Below are positions 44,085 through 53,026 of a stretch of DNA of 64,000 bases, piece by piece. Each line of letters begins with the position of its first letter. The stretch's first letter is position 1. This DNA is from Kribbella caucasensis (GTDB lineage: Bacteria; Actinomycetota; Actinomycetes; Propionibacteriales; Kribbellaceae): NCBI RefSeq assembly GCF_004361855.1, contig NZ_SNWQ01000023.1:40409-104408 (forward strand), read 5' to 3'. Both the position numbers and the translations under genes were made by a program. Under the pieces are notes generated by a model that had not been told where the DNA came from, did not search any database, and saw only the letters and a list, made by a program, of their open reading frames with translations.

Positions 44085-45268
44085 ATGACCACTCCCGCTG
44101 TACTGCGTTTCGTGATCGCCCCGAGCGGATTCAAGGAGTCCCTCGATGCTGCCGCCGTCGCCGCTGCGATCGCGGCCGGGATCCGTCGGGTCATCCCGGA
44201 TGCGATCGTGGACCGCGTACCGCTGGTCGACGGTGGTGAGGGTTCCGCTGCCGCCCTGGCCGCGGCGACTGGCGGAAGGCTGGTCCCGGTGACCGTCACG
44301 GGACCGGTCGGGAAGCCCGTGCCCGCACACTTCGCGATCCTTGGCGGACGCGGGCCGCGTACTGCGGTGGTCGAGATGGCCGCCGCGGCCGGACTGCGCC
44401 TGGTCCCCGCTGACCGACGCGACCCAGGCCGGACCAGTACTACGGGTGTCGGGCAGCTGATCAGCGCCGCACTGGACTCTGGTTGCGAACGGATCATTGT
44501 CGGCTGTGGGGACTCCGGTACCTGCGATGGCGGGGCCGGTGCCCTCACGGCGCTCGGCGTACGGCTGCTGGACGCCGACGGCCGTCCTGTCACGCCTGAT
44601 GGGCACCACCTGGGGGAGGTCGCCACGATCGATGCCGCCGGCCTTGATCCGCGCCTGTGCCACACCCAGGTACTGCTGGCGTGCAACCCGCACAACCTCC
44701 TGACCGGTCCTAGGGGTGTTGCTGAGGTGTTTGGACCGCAGAAGGGTGCTACACCCGAGCAGGTCCGCCTGCTGGGCGCGGCGATGGCCCACTGGGCGCG
44801 TCTGCTGCAGCGAACGTACGGAGTCGACGTCGCCGCGCAGCCCGGCAGTGGTGCCTGGGCGGTCTCGGAGCCGGACTCGCTGCTGTCCTTGGCGCGCAGC
44901 TCGTACCCCGGTACCAGTTGATGCTCGACAACGCCGACCTGGACTCCAGACTGGCTGCTGCCGACCTGGTCATCACCGCGGAAGGCGCCATCGATGCACA
45001 GACACCGCACGGCAAGATCCCTGGTGAGGTCGCGCGCCGCGCCAAGCTCCACGGGAAGCCGGTCATCGCCCTGGCCGGCACGGTCGGTGCCGATGCCTGC
45101 CGCAACTACACCGCCGGAATTGACGCCTACACGAGCATCGTCGCCGCCCCGATCACCCTCACGGACGCCATCACCCACGCGGCAGCCCTGACCACCGACG
45201 CCACCGAACGCGCGCTACGACTCGTCCTCGTCGGCGCCACCCTCGCCAACACCGTCCGATCGCTGTAG
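44085..45268 (+). pseudogene. glycerate kinase with a single frameshift
   Basis: The gene encodes a GlxK/GarK-type glycerate kinase (ATP + glycerate to phosphoglycerate) in two frames. The first part (to the stop at 44921) has the N-terminal FVIAPSGFKESLDAAAVA, LVDGGEGSAAALA, CGDSGTCDGGAGAL and FGPQKGATPEQV motifs. After GSGA the frame is wrong. The other frame reads GGLGAGLAAVLGAQLVPRYQ, followed by LMLDNADLDSRLAAADLVITAEG, IPGEVARRAK and the normal C-terminus. One missing base at about 44855-44859 explains it. The ATG has an AAGGAG site. It could be a true inactivating mutation or a consensus error in a GC run. Confidence 0.85.
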
Positions 45269-45337
45269 TTGAAGCGGGTGTCTGCCCTCAGCAGAGCGTT
45301 ATGGGTTTTGTCGGCGAGGCCTGCTTGGCTTGGGTTC

Positions 45338-46324
45338 GTGGACATTCTGATTCTTGGTGGGACTGCCTGGCTCGGCCGGGAGATCGCGACCCAGGCGCTC
45401 GGTCGCGGCCACGCTGTCACCTGTGTCGCGCGGGGTGAGAGCGGTGCCGCGGTCGACGGCGCAACGCTGATCTCGACCGATCGGAGCCGCCCGGACGCGT
45501 ACGCCGAAGTACCGGAGCGCGAGTGGGACGCGGTGTTCGAGGTGTCGTGGCAGCCTGGGTTCGTGCGGTCGGCCCTGGACGTGTTCGGGAGCCGGGCCAA
45601 GCACTGGACCTACGTCTCGTCGGGGAATGCGTACGAGAAGTACGACACCCCCGGTGCGGATGAGTCGGCACCGTTGCGGGAGGCAACTGATCAGGAGATC
45701 GTCGACCGCGACCTGTACGGCGAGGCGAAGGTGGCCTGTGAGCAGGCTTCGGTCGCGGCCGTGGGGGATCGGTTGGTGATCGCGCGGGCCGGGCTGATCG
45801 GCGGGCCCGGCGACGCCAGCGATCGGGCCGGCGCGTGGGTGGCGCGGGCCGCGCGGGCGCCGGAGGATCCGCTGCTGGTGCCGGATACGCCGGATCTGGC
45901 GACCGCGGTGGTCGATGTGCGGGATCTCGCGGTCTGGTTGCTGGACTGCGCGGAGCGGGGCGCGACCGGGACGTTCGACGCGGTCGGGCCGGTGGTGCCG
46001 TTCGGCGAGTGGATCGACCTGGTGCGGTCGGTCGGCGGTCATACGGGGCCGGTCGTGCTCGCGCCGCAGGAGTGGCTGGAGGAGCAGAAGGTCGAGCAGT
46101 TCATGGGGCCCGAGTCGTTGGCGATGTGGCTGACCGAGCCCGGGTGGGAGGGCTGGTCCTGCCGTAGCGGGCGGGCCGCGGTCGAGGCAGGGTTGACGCA
46201 TCGACCTCGGGAGGAGTTTCTCCGGGACACGCTTGCCTGGGAGCGTGAGCTGGGGCTGGACCGCGAACGCCGGGCCGGGCTCAGCGCCGAGCGGGAGAAG
46301 GAGCTGATCGCGGCACTGCCATAG
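45338..46324 (+). CDS. NAD-dependent epimerase/dehydratase family protein
   Basis: A 328-residue short-chain (extended SDR) protein. The N-terminal Rossmann motif is DILILGGTAWLGREIA and the YVSSGNAYEKY segment contains a Ser and Tyr typical of the atypical-SDR active site. TAVVDVRDLAVWLLDCAE is the conserved mid-domain helix. Proteins like this in actinobacteria resemble isoflavone-reductase- or RNA-binding-like epimerases rather than classic sugar epimerases. The GTG at 45338 was chosen because the upstream in-frame codons lack Rossmann-like sequence. Confidence 0.82.
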   Translation: MDILILGGTAWLGREIATQALGRGHAVTCVARGESGAAVDGATLISTDRSRPDAYAEVPEREWDAVFEVSWQPGFVRSALDVFGSRAKHWTYVSSGNAYEKYDTPGADESAPLREATDQEIVDRDLYGEAKVACEQASVAAVGDRLVIARAGLIGGPGDASDRAGAWVARAARAPEDPLLVPDTPDLATAVVDVRDLAVWLLDCAERGATGTFDAVGPVVPFGEWIDLVRSVGGHTGPVVLAPQEWLEEQKVEQFMGPESLAMWLTEPGWEGWSCRSGRAAVEAGLTHRPREEFLRDTLAWERELGLDRERRAGLSAEREKELIAALP

Positions 46325-46325
46325 T
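46320..46325 (+). promoter_or_regulatory. candidate -10 element of a leaderless promoter
   Basis: CATAGT spans the stop codon of the epimerase gene and is followed by 6 nt and the ATG of the phosphoesterase at 46332. The match to TATAAT is moderate. Confidence 0.3.
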
Positions 46326-46331
46326 TGAACG

Positions 46332-46823
46332 ATGAAGCTGGTACTGATCTCGGACACGCATCTGCCGGTGCGGTCCAAGAAGTTGCCCGTGGCCGTGTGG
46401 GACGCGATCGACAGCGCCGACGTGGTGATCCACGCCGGCGACTGGGTGAGCGTCGACCTGCTCGACGAGTTGGAGACGCGCGCCCAGCGGTTGATCGGGT
46501 GCTGGGGTAACAACGACGGCCCGGAGCTGCGCGCACGGTTGCCGGAGGTCGCGCGAGTAACGCTCGACGGGGTCTCGGTCGCGGTGGTGCACGAGACGGG
46601 CGCGGCGAAGGGTCGCGAGGAGCGGTGCGAACGGGCCTATCCGGACGTGGAGCTGCTCGTGTTCGGACACAGCCACATCCCGTGGGACACGACGACGCGC
46701 CGCGGTCTCCGGTTGCTCAACCCGGGATCGCCGACGGACCGACGATCACAGCCGTACTGCACCTACCAGACCGCCACAATCGAATCCGGCCAGCTCAAAG
46801 ACGTTGCCCTACACAACCTCTGA
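46332..46823 (+). CDS. YfcE/MJ0936-type metallophosphoesterase
   Basis: A 163-residue calcineurin-like phosphoesterase. All metal-binding motifs are present in order: LISDTHLP (D-x-H), HAGDWV (GD), GNNDG (GNxD), VVHETG (H) and GHSHIP (GHxH). The family cleaves phosphodiesters or pyrophosphates with two metal ions. The size is standard. The natural substrate is unknown. Confidence 0.92.
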   Translation: MKLVLISDTHLPVRSKKLPVAVWDAIDSADVVIHAGDWVSVDLLDELETRAQRLIGCWGNNDGPELRARLPEVARVTLDGVSVAVVHETGAAKGREERCERAYPDVELLVFGHSHIPWDTTTRRGLRLLNPGSPTDRRSQPYCTYQTATIESGQLKDVALHNL

Positions 46824-46921
46824 GCGGGGCCGGGTTGGCATGCGGGATCGGGCCGGGGCGGGCGGCTGTAGTACCGGCTGAGCCAGGCAGCACCTGGCGC
46901 AGGTGCGCCAGGCACGCGGTC

Positions 46922-47077
46922 TCAGGCGTTGGCAGCTTCTTTGACGCGGGTCTTGAGGCGGTCGCGGACCTCCTCCGGGGTGTACGCCTTCCGCTTCCGC
47001 TCGCCGCGCGCGATCACCACACCGGTGGCGGCTACGCCGACGATGCCCGCAAGTCCTACGACCTTCCATACCTTCAT
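46922..47077 (-). CDS. small single-pass membrane protein
   Basis: A 51-residue protein with one membrane helix (VVGLAGIVGVAATGVVIA) and a basic cytoplasmic tail (RGERKRKAYTPEEVRDRLKTRV). The ATG at 47077 is 7 nt downstream of a TAGATT -10-like hexamer and has no ribosome site, which supports a leaderless start there; ATG at 47083 would overlap the promoter. The gene faces away from the gene at 47096 and shares its promoter region. The function is unknown. Confidence 0.65.
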   Translation of the reverse strand: MKVWKVVGLAGIVGVAATGVVIARGERKRKAYTPEEVRDRLKTRVKEAANA

Positions 47078-47083
47078 GACCAT

Positions 47084-47090
47084 TAATCTA
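47084..47090. promoter_or_regulatory. bidirectional -10 element for two leaderless genes
   Basis: The heptamer TAATCTA gives TAATCT on the plus strand, 6 nt before the GTG at 47096, and TAGATT on the minus strand, 7 nt before the ATG at 47077. Both fit TANNNT. The two implied start sites are 19 bp apart. Confidence 0.55.
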
Positions 47091-47095
47091 GCGAC

Positions 47096-47740
47096 GTGGA
47101 GACACGGATTTCGCTGGATGACGCTACGGAACTGACACGAACAGGTGACATTTGGCTGTTCCGCGGTGAGAGTACGGCCGATCGCGCGATCCGGTTGACC
47201 ACCAACAGCCCGGTCAACCATGTCGGCATGGCGATCGTCGTCGAGGACCTCCCGCCGCTGATGTGGCACGCCGAACTCGGCCGCTCCCTGCCGGACATGT
47301 GGACCGGCAACCACCAACGCGGCGTACAGCTGCACGACCTGCGCGACGCCGTACTGACGTGGGGCCGGCGGTACGGCCAGCGGGCGTGGCTGCGGCAGCT
47401 GGACCATCCCGTGACCCGCGAGATGGAGGACGCCGTACTGCGTACCGTGGCGCGCCTCGACGGGACACCGTTCCCGTCCACCGCGCGACTGGCGTCCCGG
47501 TGGTTGCGCGGCCGTGTCCCGGCGTTCCGACGTGGTCACCGTGAGCTCGAACTGGAGACCGCGTACTGCGCGGAGGTCGTGGCCGTCACCTACGAGGAGA
47601 TGGGCCTGCTGCCGGGCGGGCGCCGCCCGAACTGGTACGACCCGGGCCGGTTCTGGAGTGGCGACGACCTCGACCTCGCCCTCGGCGCCAAACTCGGCGA
47701 CGAGATCGCCGTCGACATCCCGGCCGATCCATCCGTCTGA
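47096..47740 (+). CDS. permuted NlpC/P60-like (YiiX/LRAT-type) protein
   Basis: A 214-residue protein with the pattern of circularly permuted papain-fold proteins. The N-terminal motif TGDIWLFRGESTADRAIRL is followed by the His motif SPVNHVGMAIV, and a Cys occurs late in ETAYCAEVVAVTYEEMG. In this group the order His then Cys is normal. Members are amidases, acyltransferases or lipid hydrolases. There is no signal peptide. The GTG start has no ribosome site and follows a -10-like hexamer, so it is probably leaderless. Confidence 0.7.
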   Translation: METRISLDDATELTRTGDIWLFRGESTADRAIRLTTNSPVNHVGMAIVVEDLPPLMWHAELGRSLPDMWTGNHQRGVQLHDLRDAVLTWGRRYGQRAWLRQLDHPVTREMEDAVLRTVARLDGTPFPSTARLASRWLRGRVPAFRRGHRELELETAYCAEVVAVTYEEMGLLPGGRRPNWYDPGRFWSGDDLDLALGAKLGDEIAVDIPADPSV

Positions 47741-47765
47741 CCACGGACCCCCCGCCCCCGGAAAT

Positions 47766-47797
47766 TGCCAGACCGGGGTGGTGGGGTGGGGAAGGAA
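47766..47797 (-). repeat. 32-bp dispersed intergenic repeat, copy 1
   Basis: On the minus strand this reads TTCCTTCCCCACCCCACC followed by ACCCCGGTCTGGCA. It matches the copy at 55735-55766 (opposite orientation) at 28 of 32 positions. It lies between the NlpC-like gene and the exonuclease gene. Confidence 0.6.
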
Positions 47798-47858
47798 ATT
47801 TGTCGGTGGGCTGTGATTGGGTTGTCACACGTCGGAATCGACCCGGAGGAGGCGCTGG

Positions 47859-49103
<1,245 letters not shown>

Positions 49104-49109
49104 GACCTA

Positions 49110-49637
49110 GTGGAGAAGATGGAGCTGGGCCGGCGGATTTACGAGGTCGCGCATCTGACCGGTGAGTTCGTACTGCGGTCGGGGATGGTGGCGACCGAGT
49201 ACTTCGACAAGTACCGGTTCGAGGCCGATCCCGTGCTGCTGGACGAGATCGCCCGGGCGATGGTTCCACTGGTACCGGCGGGGACCGAGGTGCTGGCCGG
49301 GCTGGAGATGGGCGGGATCCCGGTCGTCACGGCACTCGGCCGGCATACCGGACTGCCCTGTGCTTTCGTGCGCAAGGAGGCGAAGGCGTACGGGACGCGC
49401 CGGCTGGCCGAAGGCGCGGATCTCGCGGGGCGCCGGGTGGTCGTCGTTGAAGACGTCGTCACCAGCGGCGGCCAGATCGTGCTGTCGACGAAGGAACTCC
49501 GCGCGCTGGGCGCCGACGTCCGCGAAGCCCTCTGCGTCATAGACCGCCAACAAGGCGGTGCAGCCGCCCTAGCAGCAACCGACCTCACCCTCACGTCACT
49601 CCTCACCTCCGACGACCTCAAGACCGCCGCCCAATAA
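49110..49637 (+). CDS. pyrE: orotate phosphoribosyltransferase
   Basis: A 175-residue enzyme that joins orotate and PRPP to make orotidine 5'-phosphate in pyrimidine synthesis. The PRPP-binding signature VVVVEDVVTSGGQIVLSTKELR is intact. GLEMGGIPVVTALG and the lysine loop FVRKEAKAYGTRR are as expected. The length is usual for the short PyrE form. The GTG at 49110 was chosen; ATG at 49119 is possible. It may be cotranscribed with the exonuclease gene upstream. Confidence 0.93.
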   Translation: MEKMELGRRIYEVAHLTGEFVLRSGMVATEYFDKYRFEADPVLLDEIARAMVPLVPAGTEVLAGLEMGGIPVVTALGRHTGLPCAFVRKEAKAYGTRRLAEGADLAGRRVVVVEDVVTSGGQIVLSTKELRALGADVREALCVIDRQQGGAAALAATDLTLTSLLTSDDLKTAAQ

Positions 49638-49734
49638 CCCCGTCACCCCACCACGCCCCGGCGCGCAACGACCCGCGCACCGGCCCCGCCGTCCCGCGCA
49701 CACCCGAGAAGCCCGCAACCTTGAACAACAACCC

Positions 49735-49769
49735 GGGGCCTTGAACTGGCAATTTCATGTTCAAGCCCC
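49735..49769. terminator. hairpin between convergent pyrE and DUF429 genes
   Basis: GGGGCCTTGAAC pairs with GTTCAAGCCCC (one bulged base) around a 12-nt loop that contains CTGGCAATTTC, an 11-mer also found (complement) at 47761-47771. It sits between convergent stops. Confidence 0.55.
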
Positions 49770-49813
49770 CGATTCCTTGACCGAGGTCCCCACCTCGCCC
49801 GGCCAGCGCGGTC

Positions 49814-50581
49814 TCAGGTTGGGGGCCGGTCGAGGTGGAGGACCATTTCGGGGGTGATGGGGGTGAGGATGGTGCCGGTTGCGGGGTCGCCGAAGTGGTG
49901 GACTTGGGTGGGGCGGGTGGTTGCGTAGGCGGCGATGTAGGCGCAGACAACGGCGTCGATCGCGTCCTCCAGGCGTTTGAGATCGGCCTTGAGATGGGCG
50001 TCGGCCAAGGCGCGGCGGATTCGGCGCCACTCGGGGCTGGCCTTCAGGAGCAGGGGAGGGGAGGCGTCCGCGAGGGATTCGAGGAGGTCCGTCAGGCGGA
50101 GCATCTCGGCTTGCAAGTGGGTGAAGTCGCGGCCGGGTTTCGCCTTGTACTGAAGGATCTTCGGCAGGTCGAACAAGGCGATCAGAGCCGGATGTGGATA
50201 GACCTCGGCAGCGCGACGGGGTGCCGGTGCGAGGGGATCCGTCGAAAGGCCGAGTGCCGTGATCAGGCGGAGGGCGCGGGATCCATCGACGAAGCTGGGG
50301 TTCGAGGTGTTGGCCGCGTGGCAGGACGCGTCGTACCGGCCGAAGTACCGGGAGATCAGTCGCTCGCAGGGTCGGTGACCGGTCGGGTTGACGACGATCA
50401 CCGGCGCGTCGAAGGCGACGAAGCACGGCCCGTCGGTCCACTTCCGCAACCAGTCGAGGATCTCGTCGTCCGTACGCCGGGTCGTCACGTCGAGCAACGC
50501 GCCCGCCTCGTCGACAACCGCCAGACCGGTCACACCCCGCTGCCCCCAGGCGAGATCCACCCCGACGAAGAATCCACCCAT
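49814..50581 (-). CDS. DUF429 family protein (RNase H-like fold)
   Basis: A 255-residue protein with the DUF429 pattern: FFVGVDLAWG at the N-terminus (strand with the first Asp), CFVAFDAPVIVVNPTGHRPCER, AAEVYPHPALIALF and the late acidic motif LEDAIDAVVCAYIAAYA. Its acidic residues fit a predicted RNase H-fold nuclease, but activity is unproven. A GTG just upstream (50584) is an alternative start. Confidence 0.87.
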   Translation of the reverse strand: MGGFFVGVDLAWGQRGVTGLAVVDEAGALLDVTTRRTDDEILDWLRKWTDGPCFVAFDAPVIVVNPTGHRPCERLISRYFGRYDASCHAANTSNPSFVDGSRALRLITALGLSTDPLAPAPRRAAEVYPHPALIALFDLPKILQYKAKPGRDFTHLQAEMLRLTDLLESLADASPPLLLKASPEWRRIRRALADAHLKADLKRLEDAIDAVVCAYIAAYATTRPTQVHHFGDPATGTILTPITPEMVLHLDRPPT

Positions 50582-50657
50582 CACACCAGCCCCGCAGAGC
50601 TCGACCCGGGACGGAGCCGGGTCGGGTCGAGACGGAATCGGGCCGGACCCCGCGGGG

Positions 50658-50930
50658 TCAGCTTTCGACGCGGTCTTCGCCTTCGTGGTCTTCGCGTTCG
50701 ATCTCGAAGCGGAGGGTCTTGCCGGAGCGGATGCGTTCGACCGCGGAGACGCAGGCCTCCAGGCTCATGTGAACGCCGATCTCGCCCAGCCGGTTCCGCA
50801 GGATCAGCGCGGCGTCCTCGGGGGAACGGGAGCTGGACTCGTTGATCGCCTCGATGGTCGTGGCGGTGAGCTTCTCGCGGATGTCCGGGTGGACCTCGTG
50901 GATCTCGTGGGTGATTCTGAACTCCGTCAT
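50658..50930 (-). CDS. small protein of unknown function
   Basis: A 90-residue acidic, mixed helical protein (VHPDIREKLTATTIEAINESS, AALILRNRLGEIGVHMSLEACVSAVERIRSG) with a charged tail. A GAGCGAG-type site precedes the ATG. No family was recognised. It lies between the DUF429 and FBP-domain genes on the same strand. Confidence 0.65.
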   Translation of the reverse strand: MTEFRITHEIHEVHPDIREKLTATTIEAINESSSRSPEDAALILRNRLGEIGVHMSLEACVSAVERIRSGKTLRFEIEREDHEGEDRVES

Positions 50931-51013
50931 CGCGACCTCGCTCCTGTCGTGCTGCCCTCACGTCCAGATTAGTTCGCCGGGCCGGTGAGTCGATTGTGGC
51001 GCTCCGGTCGGGT

Positions 51014-51502
51014 TCAGGCGAGTACTCGGTCGACGAAAGTGGCCAGCCGCGTGCCGAGCCGTTCGACCCGGATCTCCGGCGCGACGGTATCGCCCTGCGG
51101 GACCTCGAGCTCGCGGAGTCCGCGGAGGTAGAGGGAGCACGCGAGGTCGGCGCAGATGTAGGTGCCGACCGTGTCTCCCTTGCGTCCGGCGGGTCCGGCA
51201 CGGCGGGCCGCGAACAGCGCGACGTCGGTGACCTGGTGCGCGGTATGGCAGAGATCGCACAAGCCGGTACCGCGCCGGGGCTTCCCGGTCGCCGCGGTCT
51301 GCAGCGCGATCCCGGTCAGGCCGACGTCGCGTCGTACGACGAGGTAGGCGCGATTCGGCGCTTTGGGGTCACGCCAGCCGAGGTAGTCGAGTGACTCCCA
51401 GGGCAGTTCGGTGAACTTGGGCGGTAGGGTCATCGCCTTGATCTGGCTCCTGGACGAGTTGACGAAAGAGCCCCTGATCTCCTCCGCGCTGACCGGCTCC
51501 AT
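51014..51502 (-). CDS. FBP-domain (treble-clef, EF-G-binding-like) protein
   Basis: A 162-residue protein with the layout of the FBP C-terminal zinc-finger family. The N-terminal region is helical (SAEEIRGSFVNSSRSQIKAM, LPWESLDYLGWRDPKAPNRAYLVV). The zinc site is built from GLCDLCHTAH and, ~35 residues later, GTYICADLACSLYLRG. Relatives bind elongation factor G and help release it from stalled or drug-bound ribosomes. Whether this one does is inference. The ATG has a GGGAGG site; the frame is open further upstream. Confidence 0.85.
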   Translation of the reverse strand: MEPVSAEEIRGSFVNSSRSQIKAMTLPPKFTELPWESLDYLGWRDPKAPNRAYLVVRRDVGLTGIALQTAATGKPRRGTGLCDLCHTAHQVTDVALFAARRAGPAGRKGDTVGTYICADLACSLYLRGLRELEVPQGDTVAPEIRVERLGTRLATFVDRVLA

Positions 51503-51840
51503 CGCATCCTCCCGTGACCGTTCGACAACCCTCCAAGCCAACCCGCCGACCCCGCCCGGCCGCAACCGATTAACTCTCGTTGCCCCCAGCAACCACGTGT
51601 TTCGTGCGGACCGACAGGCAGTAGCCCTCTCGCCGGCCGCCTTCCACGCTTGATGTCCACCGATTGCCTGCCCCGCTGCCGACTACTGCCTGTCCGTGTG
51701 TACGACGACGGTCCGTGTCCGGCAACCCGGCGTTCGTTGTGGTTGGGTCACGATTGGTTGACGACGTGACGGACGGGGTTTGGTGACGGGCTGTGCTGGA
51801 AGAATTTCGGTGAGTGCTGGCCAGTTCAGGGAGTCCGCCG
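51503..51840. other. 338-bp divergent intergenic region, no gene seen
   Basis: The region separates the FBP-domain gene (minus) from the gene at 51841 (plus). No open frame in it has convincing coding character. It should hold both promoters. A TTGACGACGTGACGG stretch near 51758-51772 is the only -35-like sequence I noted. Confidence 0.4.
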
Positions 51841-52344
51841 ATGATCGACACCACGCTGTATCGCTGGCTGCGGCCGTTGCTGGGGCAGAGGGGTTTCGCC
51901 AGCCGGGTGCCGGAGAGGTTGCGTCCGCGCGGAACCAGTTCGCGGGTGAGCCGGCTGGCCGCCCGGTACGACGCCGACGTGGACGCGGCGATCCAACGGC
52001 TCTGGCCGAAGGCGCGGGTGTACCACGATCGCGAGTTCGCGCAGGATCGCGCCGACTTCCTGCTCGTGGTTCGCGGCCGCGGGGTGATGGTGGAGACGAA
52101 GGTGAAGAGCGATCCCGGGTTGTTCCGGGGATCGACCTTGCCGCCGTTGCTCGATCGGCTGCAGCGAGACGGCCGGCGGCTCGTCGTACTGCTGAATCAG
52201 GGCGACCCCACGCCGGCCCGTGAACTGGTCGCCGCCAAGCTCGGCGACAAGGCCCGCATCGTCGTCTGGTCCGGGCCGGAGCACGATGCCGAGCTCCGTG
52301 CCGCTGTCGAAGAACTCATCCGGATCGAGTGCCGCCATCCTTGA
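51841..52344 (+). CDS. possible PD-(D/E)XK-fold nuclease-like protein
   Basis: A 167-residue basic protein. A D-x(n)-E-x-K pattern of the restriction-endonuclease-like fold is visible: DREFAQDRADFLLVVRG, then GVMVETKVKSD, with a helix carrying Arg/Asp before it (YDADVDAAIQRLWPKARVYHD). Strands LVVLLNQGD and IVVWSGP follow. This suggests a nuclease-like core, but the match is from motif and strand order only. No methyltransferase or helicase is adjacent. Confidence 0.6.
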   Translation: MIDTTLYRWLRPLLGQRGFASRVPERLRPRGTSSRVSRLAARYDADVDAAIQRLWPKARVYHDREFAQDRADFLLVVRGRGVMVETKVKSDPGLFRGSTLPPLLDRLQRDGRRLVVLLNQGDPTPARELVAAKLGDKARIVVWSGPEHDAELRAAVEELIRIECRHP

Positions 52345-52373
52345 CGCGCTGCCGGGTCGCAGCGGCTCATTGG

Positions 52374-52379
52374 CATAAT
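52374..52379 (+). promoter_or_regulatory. candidate -10 element of a leaderless promoter
   Basis: CATAAT is followed by 7 nt and the GTG of the acetyltransferase at 52387, with no ribosome site between. Confidence 0.45.
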
Positions 52380-52386
52380 CCCGCCC

Positions 52387-52908
52387 GTGGATGCGAGTAC
52401 AGAGGCAGACGAGATGCGTGCGGGGCGGGTGGTGCCCGGCGTCGAGTCGGACCGGACTACGGAATGGGCCTTGCGTCCTGCGGAGCCGGCGGATGTCGAG
52501 GCGATTGCGGAGTTGCGGGCCGTAGTGATGCGGCCGGATCTGGAGCGGTTGGGGCGGTACGACGAGCATCGGGTTCGGCAGCGGCTGCGGGATTCGTTCT
52601 CCTCGCAGTACACGTCGATCATTCTGAGCGGTGATGTCTTCGCGGGGTGCGTCACGTTGCGGCCGGCCGAGGATGGGCAGTTGCTGGAGCACTTCTATCT
52701 CGACCCAAGCGTCCAAGGGCGGGGGCTTGGCTCGGCTGTACTGCGAACGCTGCTGGACCGGACCGATGCCGACGGGCTGCTCGTGCGCCTGAATGTTCTG
52801 CAGGGCAGCGCCGCGCGGCGGTTGTACGAGCGCCACGGATTCACGCTGGAGACTCAGGATCCGATCGACGTCTACATGGTGCGACAACCGGGCGCCGTCG
52901 GGACGTGA
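52387..52908 (+). CDS. GNAT-family N-acetyltransferase
   Basis: A 173-residue acetyltransferase. The acceptor region ALRPAEPADVEAIAELRAVVM opens the domain. The acetyl-CoA motif is HFYLDPSVQGRGLGSAVLR (Q/R-x-x-G-x-G/A), followed by LNVLQGSAARRLYERHGF, the motif B signature. The first ~30 residues before the fold are probably disordered, so a later start is possible, but the leaderless-type -10 fits GTG at 52387. The substrate is unknown. Confidence 0.9.
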   Translation: MDASTEADEMRAGRVVPGVESDRTTEWALRPAEPADVEAIAELRAVVMRPDLERLGRYDEHRVRQRLRDSFSSQYTSIILSGDVFAGCVTLRPAEDGQLLEHFYLDPSVQGRGLGSAVLRTLLDRTDADGLLVRLNVLQGSAARRLYERHGFTLETQDPIDVYMVRQPGAVGT

Positions 52909-52915
52909 CGACCAA

Positions 52916-52949
52916 CAGCGCGGAGAGTCTTGGGCGACTCTCCGCGCTG
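52916..52949. terminator. 14-bp hairpin between convergent genes
   Basis: CAGCGCGGAGAGTC (52916-52929) pairs perfectly with 52936-52949 around a 6-nt loop. It lies just after the acetyltransferase stop and faces the convergent lipoprotein gene. Confidence 0.8.
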
Positions 52950-53026
52950 CGAGTTACTCCGGGCCGCGAGGTGTGTCCGTGGTGGGACAGCGATCCGGAG
53001 TCGTCTGGGGTGGTGCCTGGCCGGGA

